A stretch of 64,000 nucleotides of DNA from the NCBI RefSeq assembly GCF_016862775.1, contig NZ_BONP01000020.1, forward strand, positions 1 to 64,000, in the 5' to 3' direction. Both the position numbers and the translations under genes were made by a program. Source of the DNA: Cellulomonas phragmiteti. GTDB taxonomy: Bacteria > Actinomycetota > Actinomycetes > Actinomycetales > Cellulomonadaceae. Positions 58,784-64,000 of the stretch are shown piece by piece (within the stretch, counting starts at the first letter, position 1; each line of letters begins with the position of its first letter). The notes beneath the pieces are model-generated. The model saw nothing but the letters and a program-made list of their open reading frames with translations, did not search any database and was not told the origin of the DNA.

Positions 58784-59269
58784 ATGACGGGTCACGCGTT
58801 CGTCGGCACGGGCTGGCACTGGCCGGTCGAGACCGACGCGACCGGCGCCTTCGCGCTGACCGGCGGCACCACCCTGCTCGAGCAGGCGATGTACCTGATC
58901 CTGTCGACGACGCCCGGTGAGCGGCCCATGCGCCCGGAGTTCGGCGCGCGGCTCGCGCAGTTCGTCTTCGAGTCCGGGGACGCGACGACGGCCGGGCGCA
59001 TCGCCGCCGAGGTCCGCGCGGCGCTGCTGCGCTGGGAGCCGCGCGTCGAGGTCGGCGAGGTCGTCGTCACCATCGACCCGGACGACGCCTCGACCCTGTG
59101 GATCGACGTCGCGTACCGGGTGCGCTCCACCAACGACCGCCGCAACCTCGTCTTCCCGTTCTACGTCATCGGACACCACGAGGAGGCGGACGAGCCGCTG
59201 CCCGCCGCGCCGTCGTCGAACGGCCACGCCGCACCCCCCGTCCCCGCGCTCGCCCGGAGGTCGTCGTGA
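58784..59269 (+). CDS. eCIS baseplate protein gp25/GPW-like
   Basis: A 161-residue protein from ATG 58784 with GGGGGG just upstream. It has L-L-E-Q-A-M-Y-L-I-L-S-T-T-P-G-E-R-P-M-R-P-E-F-G near 28-51, the lysozyme-like gp25 core E-P-R-V-E-V near 86, and a Pro/Ala tail. It initiates sheath polymerisation at the baseplate wedge. Overlaps the gpJ-like gene by GTGA. Confidence 0.93.
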   Translation: MTGHAFVGTGWHWPVETDATGAFALTGGTTLLEQAMYLILSTTPGERPMRPEFGARLAQFVFESGDATTAGRIAAEVRAALLRWEPRVEVGEVVVTIDPDDASTLWIDVAYRVRSTNDRRNLVFPFYVIGHHEEADEPLPAAPSSNGHAAPPVPALARRSS

Positions 59270-61227
59270 CCCTGCCCACCCCGCGCCTGGACGACCGCAC
59301 GTTCCAGGACCTCGTCGACGAGGCCAAGCGCCACGTGCAGCGCCGCTGCCCGTCCTGGACGGACCACAACGTGTCCGACCCCGGGGTCACGCTCATCGAG
59401 ACGTTCGCGTGGATGACCGAGCTGCTGCTGTACCGGGTCAACCGCGTGCCGGACCGCATGCACCTGACGTTCCTCGACCTGCTGGGCGTGCAGCTCTTCC
59501 CCCCGCGCGCCGCGCGCGCCGAGGTCACGTTCCGGCTCTCCTCGCACCACGACGAGGAGGTCGTGGTGCCCGCCGGGACGGTCGTCTCGACGCGGCGGGC
59601 CGCGGACCGCTCCCCCGTCGCGTTCACGACCGTCGCCCCGCTGGTCGTCCCGCCGGCGTCGTCGCGGGCCGTGCTGACGATCGCCGCCGACGGCCGCACC
59701 GTCGACCGCACGGCGGGCCTGGGCGTCGGTGACGGCTTCGCGGCCTTCGGGGAGCCACCGGTCATCGGGGACGCCCTGTACCTGGGCCTGGACGCCCCGG
59801 CACCCGCGTGCGTCCTGCTCGTCCAGGTGGTGTGCCGCGTCGGCGGGCACGGCATCGACCCGCACCGCCCGCCGCTGGTGTGGGAGGCGTGGACGCCCGA
59901 CGGCTGGCAGGCGTGCCCGGTCGAGCGCGACGACACCCTCGGTCTCAACGTGCCCGGCGCCGTCGAGCTGCACGTGCCGGACGGGCACGAGCGCTCGACG
60001 GTCGGCGACGTGGACGCCGCGTGGCTGCGCTGCCGCGTCGTGCGGGCCACGCACGCGTACCGCTCGTCGCCCGTGGTGGTCTCGCTCTCGGCGGCGACCG
60101 TCGGGGGCGACGTCGAGGCCGTGCACGCCGAGCCCGTCGTCGACGAGCCCCTGGGGACGTCCGACGGGACCGCCGGGCAGGTCCTCACCGTGAGCCGCGC
60201 GCCCGTCCTGGACGAGCCCGACGCGCCCGTCGTGCTCGAGGTCGGACGGGCCGCGGCCCAGGCCGACGCACCCCTGACCTGGGAGGCGTGGCGGGTCGTG
60301 GACGACGTGGCCGCCGCCGGTCCGGACGACCGGGTGTGCCTGCTGGACCGCACGACGGGCGAGCTGCGGTTCGGTCCGCAGGTACGGTCCGCCGACGGGT
60401 CGGTGCGGGCCTACGGCGCGGTGCCGCCGCTCGGTGCGCCGTTGCGCGTGTCCTATCGCACGGGCGGCGGCGCGGCCGGCAACGTCGCGGCCCGCACGCT
60501 CGCCGTGCTGCGCACGTCCGTCCCGTACGTCGCCGCCGTGTGGAACCGGCGGGCGGCCGCGGGCGGGGTCGACGGCGAGACCGTCGCGGAGGCCCGCGAG
60601 CGCGGCCCGCTCGAGCTGCGCACGCGGGGACGGGCGGTGACGGCCGAGGACTACGTGCACCTGGTGCGCCACGCGGCGCCCGAGCTGGCGCGCGTGCACT
60701 GCGTGCCGGTGGCCGAGGGCCCCGACGCGCCGGGGCTGCGGGTGCTCGTCGTCCCGGCGGCGGCCACGGGCGACCCGTACCTCGACCTCAAGGACCTGCA
60801 GCTGCCGGACGACGCCCGCGACCGGGTGCTGGCCGCGGTCGACGCGGCCCGCGTCGTGGGGTTCCGGGTGGCGGTCGAGCCGCCGTCGTACGTCGGGGTG
60901 CGGGTGGACGCGCGCGTGCGGGTGCGCCCGGGCGCCGACCCGCGCACGGTCGAGCACGAGGGCGTCGACGCGCTGTTCCGCTACTTCAGCCCGCTGACCG
61001 GCGGTCCCGACGGCACGGGGTGGCCGCTGGGCCGGCCCGTCCAGCCGGGCGAGGCGCACGCGGTGCTGGCGCGGGTGCCCGGCGTCGACTACGTGGAGGA
61101 CGTCGTGCTGCTGCGCGCCAACCCCCTGGACCGCTCGGTCTCGACCCCGCAGGACCGCATCGACCTGGACGCGACGCACGTGGTGCTCAGCGTCGAGCAC
61201 ACGGTCACGGCGACGGCGACGTCATGA
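59266..61227 (+). CDS. eCIS large baseplate wedge protein (gpJ/Afp11-like)
   Basis: A 653-residue protein from GTG 59266 with GGAGG at 59256-59260. It begins L-D-D-R-T-F-Q-D-L-V-D-E-A-K-R and D-P-G-V-T-L-I-E-T-F-A-W-M-T-E-L-L-L-Y-R-V-N-R near 40-65, the standard opening of putative baseplate J-like proteins in eCIS. Beta-rich middle; the conserved G-G-x-A-G-N-V-A near 402, and E-A-R-E-R-G-P-L-E-L-R-T-R-G-R-A-V-T-A-E-D-Y near 442. Forms the outer wedge that opens during firing. Confidence 0.93.
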   Translation: MTLPTPRLDDRTFQDLVDEAKRHVQRRCPSWTDHNVSDPGVTLIETFAWMTELLLYRVNRVPDRMHLTFLDLLGVQLFPPRAARAEVTFRLSSHHDEEVVVPAGTVVSTRRAADRSPVAFTTVAPLVVPPASSRAVLTIAADGRTVDRTAGLGVGDGFAAFGEPPVIGDALYLGLDAPAPACVLLVQVVCRVGGHGIDPHRPPLVWEAWTPDGWQACPVERDDTLGLNVPGAVELHVPDGHERSTVGDVDAAWLRCRVVRATHAYRSSPVVVSLSAATVGGDVEAVHAEPVVDEPLGTSDGTAGQVLTVSRAPVLDEPDAPVVLEVGRAAAQADAPLTWEAWRVVDDVAAAGPDDRVCLLDRTTGELRFGPQVRSADGSVRAYGAVPPLGAPLRVSYRTGGGAAGNVAARTLAVLRTSVPYVAAVWNRRAAAGGVDGETVAEARERGPLELRTRGRAVTAEDYVHLVRHAAPELARVHCVPVAEGPDAPGLRVLVVPAAATGDPYLDLKDLQLPDDARDRVLAAVDAARVVGFRVAVEPPSYVGVRVDARVRVRPGADPRTVEHEGVDALFRYFSPLTGGPDGTGWPLGRPVQPGEAHAVLARVPGVDYVEDVVLLRANPLDRSVSTPQDRIDLDATHVVLSVEHTVTATATS

Positions 61228-61775
61228 CCCGGCAGGTCGACGTGCGGCCGGCGGCGGTCGCGGTGTCGCTCGCCGACGGGCTGCCCGAGGCGTTCCTCGC
61301 TGCGCCGGGCACCGTCGCGTTCGTCAGGGCCTTCGACGACGGGTTCGCGCCGTTCGCGACCGTCCTGGACCACCTGCCCGCCTACGCCGACCCGCGCTAC
61401 GCGCCCGACGACCTGGTCCGCTGGATCGCGTCGTGGCTGGCCCCGGCGGTGGCGGCCCGCCGGCCCGTGGCGCTGCTGCGCGCGCACCTGCCGGACCTCG
61501 TGACGTCCGTCGTGGCGCGCGGCACGCTGCGCGGGGTCGCCGCGGCGGTGCGGGCGTGCACGGGCCGCGAGCCCGAGGTCACCGACAGCGGGGGCACCGC
61601 GTGGAGCCGGCGACCGCACGGCCCGATGCCCGGGTCGGCGCGCCTGCACCTCGACGTCGGCGTGCGGCTGGCGCCGGACGAGCCCGACCCCGACGACGTC
61701 CTCGACCTGGTCCGCGCGGTCGTCGACGAGGTGCGCCCGGTGCACGTCCCCACGACCGTCCGGCTGCTGGGGTGA
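61224..61775 (+). CDS. eCIS baseplate protein (gpI/Afp12-like)
   Basis: A 183-residue protein from ATG 61224 (ATGA overlap). It has L-P-A-Y-A-D-P-R-Y-A-P-D-D-L-V-R-W-I-A-S-W-L-A near 54-76, R-A-H-L-P near 88, and R-G-T-L-R-G-V near 100, the pattern of phage tail protein I-type wedge components. Last structural gene seen. In Afp/PVC the next gene is often a tail fibre, but here it is a leftward regulator. Confidence 0.88.
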   Translation: MTRQVDVRPAAVAVSLADGLPEAFLAAPGTVAFVRAFDDGFAPFATVLDHLPAYADPRYAPDDLVRWIASWLAPAVAARRPVALLRAHLPDLVTSVVARGTLRGVAAAVRACTGREPEVTDSGGTAWSRRPHGPMPGSARLHLDVGVRLAPDEPDPDDVLDLVRAVVDEVRPVHVPTTVRLLG

Positions 61776-61800
61776 GGCCGGGTCGCGCCGCCGTCCGGCC
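61776..61800. terminator. Weak hairpin between the eCIS operon and regulator
   Basis: GGCCGG (61776-61781) pairs with CCGGCC (61795-61800) around a 13-base loop in the 35-base gap between convergent genes. The only candidate terminator for the operon; short. Confidence 0.3.
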
Positions 61801-61810
61801 GGGGGCGGGC

Positions 61811-64000
61811 TCAGGTGGGCGCGAGCGTGGGGGGCGTGGGCGTGGGTGCCGCGACCCCGAGCTCGCGCAGCACGGCCGCGTACTCGCGCCGCGCCGCCGC
61901 GGCGGCCGCCGGACGGCCGTCGACGACCAGGCCGCTGACGAGCCGGCGCCACAGGTCGTCCTGGAACCGGTCGAGGGCCAGACCGCGCCGCACGGCCGCG
62001 ACCGCACCGGACGCGTCACCGCGCGCCGCCAGCAGGTCGGCGAGCGTCGCGCACGCCCGGACCACCCCGGCGCGCACCCGCTCCCGCGCGCCTACGACCC
62101 ACTCCGCCGGGCCGTCCTGCGGCAGCAGCTCCGCGGAGCCGGTCTCGACGGCGTCGCGCAGCGCGGCCAGCGCGGCGCCCTCGTCCCCCCGGCCGAGGGC
62201 CACGTCCGCGGCCCGCAGGGCACCCTCGACCCGTCGGACGTCGTGCACGGTGCACCCCTCGACGCCCAGGGCGTACCCCTGCTCGACGCGGCGCAGCACC
62301 ACGCCCGCACCGGGGCTGGTCGCGTCGAGCACCCGGCGCACGTCGCTCACCGCGACCTGCAGCGAGTGCTGCCCGCGCTCCGGCAGCCGTCCGGGCCAGA
62401 ACCACTCGACGAGGCGGTCGCGGTGCACGGGTGCCGGCGCCGCCAGCGCGAGCGCCCGCAGGAGCGCCGCGTGCTGGGGCCGCAGCGCCGACGTCGCGAC
62501 GGGCCGGCCGGCGGCGTCCAGGCGGAAGTCCCCCAGGCAGCGGACCTCGAGGACCACGGGTCCCGCCGCTCCGGCGGCCGGGGGAGCACCGAGCGGGGCC
62601 GCGGCCCGCACCGGGCGTGCGACGGGCCGGGCGGCGCGGTCCGCCACCCGCCAGGCGACGAGCCGCACCCACGCCGGCACGCCGCCCGCCCGCGCCAGGC
62701 GGCCCCACCGGTCCACGGGTGCACCGAGGGCGACGAGCGCGAGCGCGTGGGGCACGGGCCCGCACCGGGCCGCGTCCGCCTCGAGCGCGCCCGGCGGCGG
62801 CCCCTGACCGCGCCGCACCTGCGCGACCGCCGCGGCGGCACGCGCCCACGTGGCGAGCGCGGGAGCGCCCAGGGCCTCGAGGTCGTCGGCGGTGCGCCGG
62901 GCCGCGTCCGCCGTCACGGGGTGGTCCCCCGCCGCGGTCGAGGACCCCAGGGCGGCGAGCAGCCCCAGGAGCGCGGCACCCCACGCGTCGCCGACGCCCA
63001 CGCAGCGTTCCTGCAGGTGCCGCAGGCCGTCACCGCCCGTCGCGGGACGGCTCGCGAGCTCCAGCCCGTCCGCGAGACGCTCCAGCGCCGGCGCCCCGAC
63101 GAGCTTGGCGGCGGTGTGCGCGCGCTCGCGCGCGTCGCGGGCCCCGCGGTCGTGCACCAGCGTGAGGCACGCGGCCTCGCCGAGCAGCGCCACGGCCTCG
63201 ACGACGGGCTGGGTGGCCGCGCGCGCCTGCACGGCGGCGAACCGCCGCGCGGCGACGTGCACGTCGCCACCGACGAGCCCCGCGACCGCGACCGCCAGCG
63301 CGTGGCCCACGTCGTCACCCGGCGCCGCCGCGAGGGGCTCGCGGGGCCGTGCGAGGGCCCGCCGCACCAGGGCCACCCAGTCGCTCGACGCCCCCATCGG
63401 CGGCTCCACCCACGTGTGCACCATGTGACGCTCGCGGGCCACCATGGCACGGCCCGACCCGGTGGCGGCCCGGTCCTCGGCCACCGTGTAGGCCGCCAGG
63501 GCGGTCTCCAGGTCACCGTCGACGAGGTGCCGGCGCGCGAGCGCGAGGGCGACCCACGGGTCGGAGTCCCGGATGGGGCCGGGCAGCAGGTCGAGCCAGG
63601 GGCCCGGGCGGCCGGCGAGGTCGTCCCCGCCGATCGTCAGCACGCGACGCGCGGCGTCCCAGTCCTGCGCGCGGCACGACGAGCGCAGCGCGTCGTCGTA
63701 CTCCCCGGACGCCAGCGCGAGCGCCGCGGCGCGCCGGTGCAGCTCCCGCGCGACGGCCCCACCTCCGCGGTCGCTCAGGGTGTCCAGCAGGTAGCCGCGC
63801 ACGACGTCGTGGCACTCGTAGCGGGCGCCGTCCGCGGCGTCGACCGCCGTGAGCAGGCCGTGACGGTGGGCCGCGAGCAGCAGCCGGGCCGCCGAGTCGG
63901 TGCCGAGCAGGGCGTCGCACCGCTCGGCGGACAGCCGGCCCAGCACGGACGTGCGCACCAGGAACTCGCGCACCGACGCGGGCAGCCGGTCCAGGACGTG
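61811..64000 (-). CDS. AfsR/SARP-type regulator with MalT-like helical domains (5' end beyond window)
   Basis: At least 729 residues; coding continues past base 64000 (upstream codons read D-R-L-P-A-S-V-R-E-F-L, a winged-helix linker of STAND ATPases). The left part has tetratricopeptide-like helices. Near the C-terminus a SARP-type winged helix (V-L-E-V-R-C-L-G-D-F-R-L) and R-P-Q-H-A-A-L-L-R-A-L-A are followed by the bacterial transcriptional activation domain (L-Q-V-A-V-S-D-V-R-R-V-L, E-Q-G-Y-A-L, D-V-R-R-V-E-G-A-L). Convergent with the operon. A local activator of the cluster is the simplest role. Confidence 0.82.
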   Translation of the reverse strand, partial: HVLDRLPASVREFLVRTSVLGRLSAERCDALLGTDSAARLLLAAHRHGLLTAVDAADGARYECHDVVRGYLLDTLSDRGGGAVARELHRRAAALALASGEYDDALRSSCRAQDWDAARRVLTIGGDDLAGRPGPWLDLLPGPIRDSDPWVALALARRHLVDGDLETALAAYTVAEDRAATGSGRAMVARERHMVHTWVEPPMGASSDWVALVRRALARPREPLAAAPGDDVGHALAVAVAGLVGGDVHVAARRFAAVQARAATQPVVEAVALLGEAACLTLVHDRGARDARERAHTAAKLVGAPALERLADGLELASRPATGGDGLRHLQERCVGVGDAWGAALLGLLAALGSSTAAGDHPVTADAARRTADDLEALGAPALATWARAAAAVAQVRRGQGPPPGALEADAARCGPVPHALALVALGAPVDRWGRLARAGGVPAWVRLVAWRVADRAARPVARPVRAAAPLGAPPAAGAAGPVVLEVRCLGDFRLDAAGRPVATSALRPQHAALLRALALAAPAPVHRDRLVEWFWPGRLPERGQHSLQVAVSDVRRVLDATSPGAGVVLRRVEQGYALGVEGCTVHDVRRVEGALRAADVALGRGDEGAALAALRDAVETGSAELLPQDGPAEWVVGARERVRAGVVRACATLADLLAARGDASGAVAAVRRGLALDRFQDDLWRRLVSGLVVDGRPAAAAAARREYAAVLRELGVAAPTPTPPTLAPT

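Larger units (their letters stand above)
41881..64000. other. Extracellular/cytoplasmic contractile injection system (eCIS) gene cluster
   Basis: This block contains the phage-tail-like core of an eCIS: sheath, two tubes, hub-assembly-type chaperone, DUF6760-like protein, LysM baseplate protein, VgrG-like spike, PAAR-like tip, gp25, gpJ-like and gpI-like baseplate proteins, AAA+ ATPase and DUF4255 cap/terminator. It also has a DUF4157 cargo-like protein, a peptidoglycan hydrolase and a SARP-type regulator. There is no capsid, portal, terminase, lysis holin or T6SS TssJLM. Gene order sheath-tube-...-LysM-spike-PAAR-gp25-gpJ-gpI is that of Afp/PVC/Streptomyces-type clusters. The cluster runs off the right edge in the regulator. 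Confidence 0.92.

Noticed and set aside
50064-61775. Prophage or type VI secretion system
   Set aside because: No terminase, portal, capsid, holin or integrase for a phage, and no TssJ/TssL/TssM or ClpV for T6SS; AAA+, DUF4255, DUF4157 and LysM genes point to eCIS.

Overview
The window comes from a very GC-rich (roughly 74%) actinobacterium. A Cellulomonas-like or related Micrococcales host is my inference. It rests on the extreme GC content, the frequent GTG starts, a small CxxC protein of a type seen in actinobacteria, a sortase-E-type LAxTG surface protein, SARP/BTAD and TetR regulators, and a probable arabinofuranosidase tail at the left edge. Genes are dense, many overlap by 4 bases (ATGA or GTGA), and high GC produces long spurious reading frames opposite nearly every real gene.

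Layout. 1-10.4 kb: glycosidase 3' end, small zinc-ribbon-like protein, secreted serine hydrolase, TetR regulator divergent from a metallo-beta-lactamase-fold enzyme (operator visible), UvrD-like helicase, small membrane and haem-degrading-type proteins, RDD membrane protein, HipBA module and two envelope genes. 10.76-13.48 kb: a tRNA-Lys(TTT) gene followed by a 2.6-kb lower-GC segment bounded by a 37-bp copy of the tRNA 3' end. It carries a DUF2599 gene, a MazEF-type toxin-antitoxin pair and debris, but no integrase. 13.5-22.98 kb: beta-helix protein divergent from a sugar transporter (palindrome and CRP/GlxR-like box between them), Old Yellow Enzyme, F420-type oxidoreductase, membrane protein, a glycosyltransferase plus CapD-like pair, a MOSC protein and a YceI protein. 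22.99-32.3 kb: an Hsp70-like ATPase and an FN3 membrane protein, divergent from a MoxR-DUF58-transglutaminase-beta-propeller operon. 32.4-41.7 kb: two overlapping dynamin-like GTPases, an atypical LuxR regulator and a 1630-residue cell-wall-anchored repeat protein.

41.9 kb to the right end: a nearly complete extracellular/cytoplasmic contractile injection system (eCIS). It has sheath, two tube proteins, a hub-assembly-type protein, a small DUF6760-like protein, LysM baseplate protein, VgrG-like spike, PAAR-like tip, gp25, two large baseplate (gpJ- and gpI-like) proteins, AAA+ ATPase and a DUF4255 tail terminator. Accessory genes are a cytosolic peptidoglycan hydrolase (transglycosylase + NlpC/P60 + calcium-loop repeats), a 1292-residue DUF4157 protein with a C-terminal HNH-type nuclease (candidate toxic cargo), a long disordered repeat protein and a truncated AfsR/SARP-type regulator. 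No capsid, terminase or T6SS membrane genes are present, so this is not a prophage or a T6SS. No receptor-binding tail fibre and no obvious dedicated tape measure were seen.

The most interesting unlisted signal is a 14-bp element, TGCCCGTTGGGGCA. It occurs three times, each time in a divergent promoter region: upstream of the sheath/AAA+ genes, of the DUF4255/hydrolase genes, and 17-24 kb away upstream of the FN3-membrane/Hsp70-like pair. That suggests the Hsp70-like pair belongs to the same regulon as the injection system.
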